Notes: generated by a model from the letters alone, not told the origin. DNA of 64,000 nucleotides from Paraplanobispora siamensis (GCF_016863175.1 NZ_BOOJ01000058.1:62001-126000), one strand, 5' to 3'. Shown: positions 33,799 through 42,087, numbered from the stretch's first letter. Numbers and translations: made by a program.

Positions 33799-34090
33799 CG
33801 CTCAGCAACTCCTTCGCCTCGGAAATGCGGTCCTCGTCACGCTGGTAGAACACCCACTGCTTGATCTTCTTGCCGCGCAGCAGCCCGGCCTGCGCGAGCA
33901 CTTTCAGATGCTCGCCGCAGGTCGGCTGGCTCACCCCCAGCTTCTGGGCGATGAACAGGGAGCAGACTCCGTCGTGCACCAGATCGCCGTCGCGCTGCGG
34001 CGGAAAATGGCGTTCGGGGTCGCGTAACCACTCCAGGATCATCAGACGCTTCTCGTTGGCCAGCGCCTTCACCAGGTCCACGTCCAGCAT
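33788..34090 (-). CDS. ArsR-family winged-helix regulator
   Basis: 100 residues from ATG 34090. HTH: LVKALANEKRLMILEWLRDPERHFPP and GVCSLFIAQKLGVSQPTCGEHLKVLAQAGLLRGKKIKQWVFYQRD. Two cysteines (CSLF and PTCGEH) could sense metal or redox, with Cys in the recognition helix as in ArsR itself. A perfect inverted repeat (34102-34119) lies just upstream of its start. Confidence 0.92.
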   Translation of the reverse strand: MLDVDLVKALANEKRLMILEWLRDPERHFPPQRDGDLVHDGVCSLFIAQKLGVSQPTCGEHLKVLAQAGLLRGKKIKQWVFYQRDEDRISEAKELLSGEW

Positions 34091-34097
34091 GAAGGGA

Positions 34098-34757
34098 TTA
34101 TGGCAATTTGCTAATTGCCTGTCCACTGTCGCGGGGCAGGATGCGCCGGACGGCCTCCCGTGACCCGGTGATCCTGATGCCGTGGTCCTCCGCTTCGGCG
34201 AGGGGGAGGTTGCCGCTGAACAGGGTGAGGATGCGCGGTGGCGGGCCGGTGATGGTCGCGTCGGCGTCCGGGGCGGCGCCCAGGCGGAGCGAGACCCGCC
34301 CGTCGGCGACGTCGATCACCGCCGTCTGGTCCTCGGCGCGGACCTCGATCGAGACCGGGGGCTGTCCGGGTTCGTGGTCGGCCAGGAACATCCGGACGGG
34401 CAGGCGCAGCCACTGGCCGCGGAAGGCGTCCTGCGGCCGGTAGTCGCTCATCAGCGGCACGCCCCAGCGGCCGAGCTCGGAGATCACCGACCCCAGGCCG
34501 GCGCCGCGCTCGGTGAGGCGGAACAAGGCGGTGGCGACAGGGGGAGGCGCGTCCTCGCGTTCCACCAGACCGGCGGCCTCCATCTCGCGCAGACGGTCCG
34601 CGAGCAGGTTGGTGGCGATCCCCGGCAGCCCGGAGCGCAGGTCGGTGTAGCGCGACGGGCCGCGGGCCAGCAGCTCCCGCACGATCAGCAAGGTCCAGCG
34701 GTCGCCGACGACATCGAGGGCCTTGGCCACGGAGCAGTACTGATTGTAAGAGCGCAT
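34098..34757 (-). CDS. HxlR-family regulator with a C-terminal sterol-carrier-like domain
   Basis: 219 residues. The N-terminal winged helix is of HxlR type (CSVAKALDVVGDRWTLLIVRELLARGPSRYTDLRSGLPGIATNLLADRLREMEAAGLVER). The C-terminal half (about 120-219) resembles an SCP2-like lipid-binding domain (VADGRVSLRLGAAPDADATITGPPPRILTLFSGNLP), which may sense a hydrophobic ligand. It is divergent from the MFS/MBL operon, so it probably regulates that exporter. Confidence 0.88.
   Translation of the reverse strand: MRSYNQYCSVAKALDVVGDRWTLLIVRELLARGPSRYTDLRSGLPGIATNLLADRLREMEAAGLVEREDAPPPVATALFRLTERGAGLGSVISELGRWGVPLMSDYRPQDAFRGQWLRLPVRMFLADHEPGQPPVSIEVRAEDQTAVIDVADGRVSLRLGAAPDADATITGPPPRILTLFSGNLPLAEAEDHGIRITGSREAVRRILPRDSGQAISKLP
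34102..34119. promoter_or_regulatory. ArsR-type operator GGCAATT-TGCT-AATTGCC
   Basis: Perfect 7-bp arms around four bases, 12 bases before the ArsR start and inside the last codons of the HxlR gene. AT-rich compared with its surroundings. Very likely the autoregulatory site of the ArsR-YbaK pair. Confidence 0.75.
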
Positions 34758-34799
34758 GACCTGATCCTATCAGCTCGCTTTAGTTACTCACGTTGCTGC

Positions 34800-34828
34800 T
34801 TGACTTTCTTGTCTAAGAGATTTAATAA
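34800..34828 (+). promoter_or_regulatory. near-consensus leaderless promoter of the MFS operon
   Basis: TTGACT (34800-34805) and TAATAA (34823-34828) are separated by 17 bases. Transcription would start seven bases later, at the A of ATG 34835, so the mRNA is leaderless. The sequence between the HxlR start and this promoter contains TAGTTACT and AATAACTT half-repeats as possible operator elements. Confidence 0.8.
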
Positions 34829-34834
34829 CTTGTC

Positions 34835-36274
34835 ATGCCTACCATCGGAACGCAGGCGTCCCCTGCCGCCGCGAGCACAGCTCCCGGCCCACCGTTCAGC
34901 CCGCCCCCGGGCGCCGGTCACCCCCGCGCCGTCTTCGCCGTCCTGGCCTTGGCGGTCTTCGTCTCCGCCCTCGACGTGTTCATCGTCAACATCGCCGTCC
35001 CGGCGATCCAGGCCGACTTCGGGGACTCCTCCGTGGCCGGCGTGTCCTGGGTGCTGAACGCCTACGCGATCGTCTTCGCCGCCCTGCTCGTGCCCGCCGG
35101 AAAGCTGGGCGACGTCGTCGGACGGCGGCGGGTCTTCGCCGTCGGCCTGGTCGCGTTCGGCCTGGGGTCTGCCCTGTGCGCGATCTCACCGTCACTCGAG
35201 TTCCTCATCGCCGCCCGCGTCCTGCAGGGAGCCGGTGCCGCCGCGGTCACCCCGGCCTCGCTCGGTCTCCTGCTGCCGTCCATCCCCCCGCGGCGCCGGG
35301 CCGCCGCGATAGGCGCCTGGTCCGCCCTCGGTGCGGTAGGCGCGGCCTCGGGCCCGTCACTGGGCGGGTTGCTGACCCAGATCGGCTGGCACTGGATCTT
35401 CATCGTCAACATCCCGCTCGTCGCGATCGTGCTCGTCGGCGCCTACCGGGTGCTGCCCGAGATCCGCGACCCCGCCCGGCCGCCGCTGCCCGACGGCGCC
35501 GGCACGCTCCTTCTGGTCGCCGCCGTCTCCCTCGCCACCCTCGGCCTGGTCCAGGGCCACGCGTGGAACTGGGACGCGCGGGTGATCGGCTGCTTCGCCG
35601 CAGCCGCCGTGCTCACGGCCGGGTTCGCCGTACGCGCCCGGCGGCACCCCGCCCCGGTGCTGGAGCCGGCCATCGTGCGGGTCCCGGCGTTCGCCCTGGC
35701 CAGTCTGTCGGCGGCCCTGTTCTACGCCGCGTTCTCGGCGATGCTCCTGGCCAACGTGCTGTTCCTCACCGGGGTCTGGCACTACTCGATCCTCCAGGCC
35801 GGGCTGGCCCTGACCCCCGGACCCATCGTGGCCGCGGCGGTCGCGCCGTTCGCCGGGAAGCTCGCCCAGCGCGTCGGCCCGGGACTCGTCGGTGCTGCGG
35901 GCGCCCTGCTGTTCGCGTCCGGGTCGGTGATGTTCGTGGTGCTCATCGGACCGGAGCCCGCCTACTGGTCCCGGTTCCTGCCCGCCATGCTCGTCGGCGG
36001 CGCCGGAGTGGGTCTCGCGCTGCCCGCGTTCACGATCGCCGCGACCGCCACCCTGGCGCCGCAGAAGCTGGCCACGGGAATCGGCGCGCAGACCATGTTC
36101 CGCCAGATCGGCTCGACCTTCGGGGTGGCCGCCTTCGTCGCCGTCCTCGGCACGCCCACCCCCTCCACCGTGGTCGGCGCCCACGACGCCACCCGCTGGT
36201 TCATGATCGCTTCGGCCGCCGCCGCGGCGCTCGCCCTCGCGCTCATCCGCTCCTCGAACGGAGAAGACCGATGA
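34835..36274 (+). CDS. DHA2-type MFS drug exporter
   Basis: 479 residues with about 14 membrane helices. After a Pro/Ala-rich N-terminal tail come LDVFIVNIAVPAIQ (DHA2 motif in helix 1), GKLGDVVGRRRVF (MFS motif A) and LQGAGAAAVTPASLGLLL (motif C-like). It probably exports a drug or metabolite using proton motive force. The stop overlaps the next start by four bases (ATGA), so it is coupled to the MBL gene; control is probably by the divergent HxlR protein. Confidence 0.93.
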   Translation: MPTIGTQASPAAASTAPGPPFSPPPGAGHPRAVFAVLALAVFVSALDVFIVNIAVPAIQADFGDSSVAGVSWVLNAYAIVFAALLVPAGKLGDVVGRRRVFAVGLVAFGLGSALCAISPSLEFLIAARVLQGAGAAAVTPASLGLLLPSIPPRRRAAAIGAWSALGAVGAASGPSLGGLLTQIGWHWIFIVNIPLVAIVLVGAYRVLPEIRDPARPPLPDGAGTLLLVAAVSLATLGLVQGHAWNWDARVIGCFAAAAVLTAGFAVRARRHPAPVLEPAIVRVPAFALASLSAALFYAAFSAMLLANVLFLTGVWHYSILQAGLALTPGPIVAAAVAPFAGKLAQRVGPGLVGAAGALLFASGSVMFVVLIGPEPAYWSRFLPAMLVGGAGVGLALPAFTIAATATLAPQKLATGIGAQTMFRQIGSTFGVAAFVAVLGTPTPSTVVGAHDATRWFMIASAAAAALALALIRSSNGEDR

Positions 36275-37941
36275 ACATGGAGATCGCCGCCCTCTGCGAG
36301 GTGGCTGCCTGGCCCGGAGCCGATCGCCGCACCAGGATCGTGCTGGCCGGCCAGTTCACGGCCGCCGGACTCGACAGGGAAGGGTTCGAGTTCTTCTCGC
36401 CGCTGTCGGCCAAGACGCCGGACGACGCGCTCCTGCTGGCACTCGCCGGCGCCTTCCAGTCCCGCCTGGAGGGTCAGGCCGAAGAGGCGATCGCCAAGCT
36501 CGACGCCGCCACCTCAATGGATCTGGGCCTGCCCCACTACTTCCGCGGGATCTCGCTGGCGGACCTGCCCGGATGCGCGGGCCGCGCGGAGACGGTGGTC
36601 GCGGACCTGGAGTTCGTCCTCATGGTCAAGGACCAGTTCCCGGCGGGATTCATGCGGCCCGTCCACGCGGCGCTGGCACGTGCCTACGACCTGCTCGGCC
36701 GTACCGGCCCGGCGGAGCGGGCACGCGAGCGGGCCGGTCACCTGATCACCCCCCACTGGGGCAACCCCGAGGACGGATTCCGCTTCGGCCCCCGGCGCCT
36801 GGTCGAATTCGCGCAGGGCGTGTACGCGGCCCAGGGCTACGACTTCTCCGACGTCGGCTTCGTCGTCACCGGCGAGGGGGTGGTCGCCGTCGACGCCGCG
36901 AGCACCCCCGAGCACGCGGCCGCGGCCCTGCGCGAACTCCGTGAGGTCACCGACCTGCCCGTCACGCACGTGATCCTCACACACGCCCACGCGGACCACG
37001 TCGGGGGAGTCGGCGCCTTCGCCGCCGACGGCGCCACGGTGATCGCGCAGGCGAACTTCGCCGGCGAGCTCGCACGGCAGAACTCCGGCCCGCCGCCGCT
37101 CGGCTACTACCTCCCGCGCGACGGGGAGGACCGCCGCCTGGACCTCACGCCCGACCGCCTCGTGCGCGACAGGGAGACTCTGACGATCGGCGGCGTGGAG
37201 TTCACCCTCATCCCGATCCCGGGAGGAGAGACCGACGACGGGCTGATCATCCACCTCCCGGGCCCGGGCGTGGTCTTCACCGGTGACATGAGCATGCCCT
37301 ACCTCGGCGCCCCGACCCTCGCGGAGGGATCCGCGCAGGGCCTGTTCGAGGCCATGCGCACGGTCATGGAGCTGCGGCCGCGGCAGCTCGTCCACGGGCA
37401 CACCGCGCTGACCGAGAACTACACGATCGAGGCCTTCCCCGGACTGCTCGCGGCGCTGCGCGAGCTGGAACGGCTCGTCGCGGCCGGGATCGCGGACGGG
37501 CTGACCCTCGTCGAGATCCTGCGGCTCAACCACCTGCCGGACGTCCTGAAGGAGCATCCCGCCGCGGTCATGCCGTACCTGGTCACCCGCGACAACTTCA
37601 TCCAGCGCCTGCACCGCCAGCGGACCGGGTACTGGCACAGGCGGGGCGAGGGCGTCGAGCGCTTCGCGCCCGCGGAGCTGGCCGCCGCGATGGACCTGCT
37701 CGGCGGCGGGAGCGCCGCGGCTTTCGGCGCGGCGGGTCTGGAGCTGGCACGGCGGGGCGAGCAGGCCCTGGCGCTGCACCTCGTCGACCTGGGGCTGCTC
37801 AGCCACCCCGGCGCTCCCGAACTCGCCGGGCTGAGACGGCGGCTCCTGGATTCGCTCGTCGCGCAGAACCAGATGCTCAACCCGTTCAAGTTCATGCACT
37901 ACGCCGCACTCGCCGGCCTCGAACTGGCTCCGGCCGACTGA
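36271..37941 (+). CDS. large metallo-beta-lactamase-fold hydrolase with TPR-like N-terminus
   Basis: 556 residues. The N-terminal 190 residues are helical and TPR-like (GAFQSRLEGQAEEAIAKLDAA, AALARAYDLLGRTGPAERARERAG). The MBL domain follows with ILTHAHADHVGG (about 235-246), IPGGETDDGLIIHLP, VFTGDMSMPY and LVHGHTALTE. The last 150 residues recall the dimerisation region of alkyl sulfatases (DVLKEHPAAVMPYLVTRDNFIQRLHRQRTGYW), so a sulfatase-like or lipid-hydrolysing activity is plausible. Translationally coupled to the MFS exporter. Confidence 0.88.
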   Translation: MNMEIAALCEVAAWPGADRRTRIVLAGQFTAAGLDREGFEFFSPLSAKTPDDALLLALAGAFQSRLEGQAEEAIAKLDAATSMDLGLPHYFRGISLADLPGCAGRAETVVADLEFVLMVKDQFPAGFMRPVHAALARAYDLLGRTGPAERARERAGHLITPHWGNPEDGFRFGPRRLVEFAQGVYAAQGYDFSDVGFVVTGEGVVAVDAASTPEHAAAALRELREVTDLPVTHVILTHAHADHVGGVGAFAADGATVIAQANFAGELARQNSGPPPLGYYLPRDGEDRRLDLTPDRLVRDRETLTIGGVEFTLIPIPGGETDDGLIIHLPGPGVVFTGDMSMPYLGAPTLAEGSAQGLFEAMRTVMELRPRQLVHGHTALTENYTIEAFPGLLAALRELERLVAAGIADGLTLVEILRLNHLPDVLKEHPAAVMPYLVTRDNFIQRLHRQRTGYWHRRGEGVERFAPAELAAAMDLLGGGSAAAFGAAGLELARRGEQALALHLVDLGLLSHPGAPELAGLRRRLLDSLVAQNQMLNPFKFMHYAALAGLELAPAD

Positions 37942-37976
37942 GCCCCCGGCCGGCGCGGTTCACATAGGTTGGAGCG

Positions 37977-38756
37977 ATGGGCTTCGATGTGAGTGCCGAC
38001 GCCTACGGGCGCTTCATGGGGCGCTACTCCGAGCCGCTCGCGATGCGGTTCGCCGACCTGGTGGACGTCCGCCGGGGGCAGCGGGCGCTGGATGTCGGGT
38101 GCGGGCCCGGGGCGCTGGCGGCGGAGCTGGTCCGGCGACTGGGGCCGGACGCCGTCTGCGCCGTGGACCCGTCCGAGACGTTCGTCGCGGCCGCGCGCGA
38201 GCGCCTCGCCGGAGTGGACGTACGGCCGGCGGCCGCGGAACGGCTCCCGTTCGCCGACGCGGCCTTCGACGTCACGTTCGCCCAGCTGGTCGTGCACTTC
38301 ATGAGCGACCCCGTCGCGGGACTGCGCGAGATGGCCCGGGTCACCCGGCCGGCGGGGGTGGTGGCCGCCTGCGTGTGGGACCACGCCGGAGGCGGCGGCC
38401 CGCTGTCGCTCTTCTGGCGGGCCGCGCGCGACCTCGACCCCGCGGCCCCCGACGAGTCCGGTCTGGCCGGCGCGCGAGAGGGACACCTGCGGGAGCTGTT
38501 CGAGCTGGCCGGTCTGCCCGACCCGGAACCGGCGACCTTGTCGGTGCGGGTGACGCATCCGACCTTCGAGCAGTGGTGGGAGCCGTTCCTGCTGGGGGTC
38601 GGGCCCGCGGGAGCGTATGTCGCCGGGCTCGACCCCCGGCACAGGGACGGGCTGCGCGACCGCTGCCGGCAGCTGCTGCCTTCCCCGCCCATCCGCATCG
38701 ACGCCACCGCGTGGACGGTGCGGGCCCATCCGTCGCCGGCGGCCGCGTCCCGGTGA
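37977..38756 (+). CDS. class I SAM-dependent methyltransferase
   Basis: 259 residues from ATG 37977 (TTGGAG 3 bases upstream). It starts DVSADAYGRFMGRYSEPLA, then motif I ALDVGCGPGALAAELVRRLG, motif II VCAVDPSETFVAAARER and post-motif AAERLPFADAAFDVTFAQLVVHFM. Ubiquinone/menaquinone-type small-molecule methyltransferase fold; substrate unknown. It lies 35 bases after the MBL gene, possibly in the same transcript. Confidence 0.92.
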   Translation: MGFDVSADAYGRFMGRYSEPLAMRFADLVDVRRGQRALDVGCGPGALAAELVRRLGPDAVCAVDPSETFVAAARERLAGVDVRPAAAERLPFADAAFDVTFAQLVVHFMSDPVAGLREMARVTRPAGVVAACVWDHAGGGGPLSLFWRAARDLDPAAPDESGLAGAREGHLRELFELAGLPDPEPATLSVRVTHPTFEQWWEPFLLGVGPAGAYVAGLDPRHRDGLRDRCRQLLPSPPIRIDATAWTVRAHPSPAAASR

Positions 38757-38763
38757 CCGGCGG

Positions 38764-39672
38764 TCACGCGTCGCCCATCACCAGGCCCTCGATCGTGTGC
38801 TTCTGCGTGATCGGGCGGAGCTCGTCGACCACCTGGCAGGACAGATGGTCGCGCACCTGCGCGGGCAGGCTCTCCCAGTAGCGGCGGGTGACGGCCATGT
38901 CGTGGCGGTCGGCGTTGCCCGCGCCGGGGGCGTCGACGCCGAGGACGAGCACAGGACGGTCCTTGGCCGAGCGGTTGGCCGTACCCCGGTGGATCGTCAG
39001 CGCGGAGCGGGCCGAGATGTCGCCGCGGCGCGGATACTTGCGCACCGCGCGCTCGCGATAGCGCGCGTAGGTGTCCCTGGGCGGGAACATGCCGTGCTCG
39101 AAGGAGGGCTCGTCGTCCCACTGCGTGCCGGGGGCGATCTCGAACGGCCCCATGTCGGGCTCGGTGTCGACCGCGGTGAGGTTGAACGCCAGCGAGGTGA
39201 GCCTGCGGTGGGACCGGGTCTCCTCGGGCATCGGGAAGTCGCGGTGCCAGGGCTGGTCGACCGCCCCGGCCAGCGGCACGTCGAAGCCCAGCTCGACGAT
39301 CTCGTACCGGGGGCCGAGCACCGCCTCGCAGACCGCGGTCACCCACGGGTGGGTGACCAGGTCGGTGAAACCGCGCATCTGCTCGGGGTGGATCTCGACG
39401 TAGTAGCGGTTCGGGCCGCGTCCCACCGCGCCGCCCGGCCGGGAGAGCGCCTCGCGGAACGCCGCCTCGATGTCCTGCGCCATCTCATCGGCCCATCCGG
39501 CCGCGAAGGCGCCCTGGCGCGCGGTGATCCCGTCGCGGTAGAGATCCTCGACCGCGGCCGCCACGCTCGCCTCGTCGGCCCGGATGTCGCGCCAGCCCGC
39601 CGGTGCGGCCCCGGGCCGCTGCTCACCGGCCGTCCTCGTCCGAGCCAGGGTGGGACGTGTTGTCTCCGTCAT
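38764..39672 (-). CDS. phytanoyl-CoA dioxygenase family Fe(II)/2-oxoglutarate oxygenase
   Basis: 302 residues from ATG 39672, with GGAGCGGG about 8 bases upstream. The iron triad is visible: His143 and Asp145 in WHRDFP, distal His228 in TIHRGTANRS. The PhyH fold is supported by FEIAPGTQWDDEPS and SALTIHRGT. It probably hydroxylates an imported compound or carries out a catabolic step. A 26-bp LacI-type operator lies 36 bases upstream and the LacI gene is divergent, so sugar- or substrate-inducible expression is expected. Confidence 0.9.
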   Translation of the reverse strand: MTETTRPTLARTRTAGEQRPGAAPAGWRDIRADEASVAAAVEDLYRDGITARQGAFAAGWADEMAQDIEAAFREALSRPGGAVGRGPNRYYVEIHPEQMRGFTDLVTHPWVTAVCEAVLGPRYEIVELGFDVPLAGAVDQPWHRDFPMPEETRSHRRLTSLAFNLTAVDTEPDMGPFEIAPGTQWDDEPSFEHGMFPPRDTYARYRERAVRKYPRRGDISARSALTIHRGTANRSAKDRPVLVLGVDAPGAGNADRHDMAVTRRYWESLPAQVRDHLSCQVVDELRPITQKHTIEGLVMGDA

Positions 39673-39707
39673 GCCTGCCCGCTCCTTTTTTGGGGGATTC
39701 ATCCATA

Positions 39708-39733
39708 TTGCATCGTTGCATGCAACGTTGCAA
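39708..39733. promoter_or_regulatory. 26-bp LacI-type operator built on TTGCA units
   Basis: The 26 bases read TTGCATCGTTGCA followed by TGCAACGTTGCAA; the two halves are reverse complements except for one pair. It lies between the divergent dioxygenase and LacI genes, 36 bases from the former, and contains a CG-centred core typical of LacI-family sites. Half-site ATTGCAACG recurs at 41945. Confidence 0.8.
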
Positions 39734-39820
39734 TAGTCTTTTCCGGGCGAGAAGGGTGACTTGTGCGAGCACCTGGTGTCAGGCTTGTGGCGCGGCGGGA
39801 CACGGATGGGAGGACGGGTG

Positions 39821-40885
39821 GTGGGGGCGAGCCTGAAAGACGTGGCGATGCGGGCGGGGGTGTCGGTGCGCACGGTGTCGAACGTCGTCAACGACTTCCC
39901 CCAGGTCGCCCCGGAGACCCGGCGGCGTGTGCAGCAGGCGCTGGAGGAGCTGCAGTACCGCCCCAACGCGGCCGCCAGGCTGCTGCGCGCGGGCCGGTCC
40001 GGACTGGTCGGGCTGGTCATCCCGGAGATCGACTCGCCGTACTTCGGGGAACTGGCCTCCCTGCTGGTCCAGGCGGCGCAGCAGTACGGCTGGACCCTGC
40101 TGGTGGACCAGACCAACGGCGATCCCGACCGCGAACGCCTGCTGCTCGACGGCCCGCCGGGGCAGATCGTCGACGGACTGGTCATGAGCCCCTGGGCCGT
40201 GTCCCCGGCCGAGCTGCGCCGGCGCGCCGACGCCGTCCCCCTGGTCCTGCTCGGCGAGCAGGACGCCGCCGGGCTGATCGACCACGTGAGCGTGGACTCG
40301 GTGGCGGCCGCGGCCGAGGCCACCGGGCATCTGATCGGCCTGGGCCGCCGCCGGATCGCGGCGATCGGCGTGCAGCCGCACCTGGCCAACGGCACCGCGC
40401 AGCAGCGGATCACCGGCTACCGGCAGGCGCTGCGTGCCGCGGGGATCCCCCACGACCCGGCCCTGGAGATGCCGGTGACCGCTCTGCACCGGGCCGACGG
40501 GGCCCGGGCCATGCGCGAGCTCCTGGAGGGGGGACACGCCCCGGACGCCGTCTTCTGCTTCAGCGACCAGCTCGCGCTGGGCGCCCTGCGGGCGGCGCTG
40601 GACCACGGCCTGGCCGTCCCGGACGATCTGGCGGTGTGCGGGTTCGACGACATCGAGGACGGGCGCTACGGCACCCCGTCGCTGACCACCGTGGCCCCGG
40701 ACAAGGCCGGGATCGCCGAGCGGGCGCTGAGCTGCCTGGCCGACCGGCTGAAGCGGCCGCCGACCGGCGCGGGCAGGCGTCGGGACCCCGAGGTGCCGTC
40801 CGGGGACGCGCCGCCGCCGGCACGCAGGATCGTGGCCGCCCACCGGCTGGTGGTCCGCGAGAGCACCGTCGGCCGGCCGGGGTGA
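39821..40885 (+). CDS. LacI-family transcriptional regulator
   Basis: 354 residues from GTG 39821, chosen because GGAGGA lies 7 bases before it; ATG 39806 is the alternative. HTH and hinge: LKDVAMRAGVSVRTVSNVVNDFPQVAPETRRRVQQALEELQYRPNAAARLLRAGRSG, then a periplasmic-binding-protein fold (GLVIPEIDSPYFGELA, VSVDSVAAAAEATGHLIGLGRRRIAAIG, DAVFCFSDQLALGALRAALDHGLAVPDDLAVCGFDD). It should bind a sugar-like inducer and control the divergent dioxygenase through the operator at 39708. Confidence 0.94.
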   Translation: MGASLKDVAMRAGVSVRTVSNVVNDFPQVAPETRRRVQQALEELQYRPNAAARLLRAGRSGLVGLVIPEIDSPYFGELASLLVQAAQQYGWTLLVDQTNGDPDRERLLLDGPPGQIVDGLVMSPWAVSPAELRRRADAVPLVLLGEQDAAGLIDHVSVDSVAAAAEATGHLIGLGRRRIAAIGVQPHLANGTAQQRITGYRQALRAAGIPHDPALEMPVTALHRADGARAMRELLEGGHAPDAVFCFSDQLALGALRAALDHGLAVPDDLAVCGFDDIEDGRYGTPSLTTVAPDKAGIAERALSCLADRLKRPPTGAGRRRDPEVPSGDAPPPARRIVAAHRLVVRESTVGRPG

Positions 40886-40956
40886 ACACGGCCGGTCACC
40901 GGCCTCGTTTCCGTGTCCCCTGAGCCGTCCCCTGAACCGGGCGGAGACCGGCGGTC

Positions 40957-41038
40957 AGCGCTTCGCGTCGCGCGGATCTCAGCCGGTCCGGCCTCGGAGC
41001 GCTTCGCGTTGCGCGGGGCCCAGCCGGTCCGGCCTCGG
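40957..41038. repeat. 41-bp tandem duplication at the 3' end of the HTH regulator gene
   Basis: 40957-40997 and 40998-41038 differ at only five positions. On the minus strand the inner copy encodes RPDRLGPAQREAL of the regulator; the outer copy would encode RPDRLRSARREAL in another frame. Because 41 is not a multiple of three, the duplication shifted the frame and the protein now stops at 40979. Confidence 0.85.
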
Positions 41039-41905
41039 GACGATGACGTACGTGCCGTCTCCGAGCCGCTCCACGGCGAGCGGGTCGGACAGGACCGGGC
41101 GACGGCTGATCACCTCCAGGGCGCCGGTGACGCGCTGAGCGGGCCAGTCCAGCGCCGTGGCGAGGTCGTCCGCGGTGAGCGGCCGGGCGGCGTGCACGAG
41201 CGCGGCGATCACCGTCAGCGTGTCGGCCACGGCGGTGTGGCTGAGGTCGTTGTCGTCCATGTGGTCGCTGATGCGGGCGAAGAACCGGCCCATCTCGCGG
41301 AGCCGGGTCCCGGCGGGAGTGCCGGAGCCGAAGATGTGCGCTCCGCGCCGCGCGGCCGCCGAGACCTCGGCGTGCGCCCTGGTGTCGGCTCTCCAGGCGC
41401 GGAGCCAGACGTCGTCGCTGATCGTGTATCGCTCGCGGCGCCCGTCCGGATCCCGGCCGCGTCCCACCAGCTCGATCGATTCGAGGTAGCCGACGGCCTT
41501 GGACACCGAGGCCGGGCTGACCCGCAACCGGCGTACGAGGTCGGCGGACGTCAGGCTCCCGGAGTCGGAGGTGAGCAGGCAGACGAACACCCGGGAGGGC
41601 ATCCGGGGCAGTCCGGTCCCGGCCACCAGGACGGCGAACTCTTCCACGAAGCGGCGCGCCGCCTCGGTCTGCCGCTCGTCGGGCCCGGTGGTCCCGACCG
41701 GCCTGCGCCGGCGGGCGCGCCGCTCGGCGGCCTGCTGGGCGCGGTCCGCCAGATAGTCCGCGGGCCCGCCGTTGCGCGCGACTTCGCGGGTGACCGTGGA
41801 CGTGGGCCTGCCGAGCCGCCGGCCCATGTCGGCGTACCCCAGCCCGTCGGCCAGCCAGGTCGCGATCTTCTGACGATCCTCGTGGGTCAGCCTGCCTCCG
41901 GGCAT
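40979..41905 (-). CDS. regulator with IS30-type HTH fused to a MarR/GbsR-like winged helix
   Basis: 308 residues from ATG 41905 (GAGGAGG 9 bases upstream). The N-terminus LTHEDRQKIATWLADGLGYADMGRRLGRPTSTVTREVARNGG is an HTH of the kind found in IS30 transposases. A second winged helix follows (SRVFVCLLTSDSGSLTSADLVRRLRVSPASVSKAVGYLESIELVGRGRD), as in GbsR/MarR proteins, then a third HTH-like segment near the C-terminus (TADDLATALDWPAQRVTGALEVI). The C-terminus was altered by the 41-bp duplication. The targets may include the divergent serine hydrolase. Confidence 0.88.
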   Translation of the reverse strand: MPGGRLTHEDRQKIATWLADGLGYADMGRRLGRPTSTVTREVARNGGPADYLADRAQQAAERRARRRRPVGTTGPDERQTEAARRFVEEFAVLVAGTGLPRMPSRVFVCLLTSDSGSLTSADLVRRLRVSPASVSKAVGYLESIELVGRGRDPDGRRERYTISDDVWLRAWRADTRAHAEVSAAARRGAHIFGSGTPAGTRLREMGRFFARISDHMDDNDLSHTAVADTLTVIAALVHAARPLTADDLATALDWPAQRVTGALEVISRRPVLSDPLAVERLGDGTYVIVPRPDRLGPAQREALRGRTG

Positions 41906-41944
41906 CGGCCGCGCCTCCTCTGCAGATGCGTTCACCAACAATAC

Positions 41945-41997
41945 ATTGCAACGGACGAATGACATGAGTTGCTTTTATCGACAATGCTGTTGCAACG
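41945..41997. promoter_or_regulatory. two TTGCAACG sites upstream of the HTH regulator
   Basis: ATTGCAACG (41945-41953) and TTGCAACG (41990-41997) repeat the half-site of the LacI operator at 39708-39733. They lie in the 182-base divergent spacer between the IS30-HTH regulator and the serine hydrolase. This suggests that the LacI protein also acts here. Confidence 0.5.
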
Positions 41998-42087
41998 ATC
42001 CGCTTCTAGCTCGCTATATCCATTCAATTTTGATTGACGTTACTTAAAACGCAACGTAGCCTTTCATTCCCCGGAAAGGACACGTCG

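Noticed and set aside
40896-41984. 362-residue ORF on the minus strand over the IS30-HTH regulator
   Set aside because: Out-of-frame shadow with Arg-rich composition. Only its RPDRLRSARREAL tail is informative, because it reveals the 41-bp duplication.
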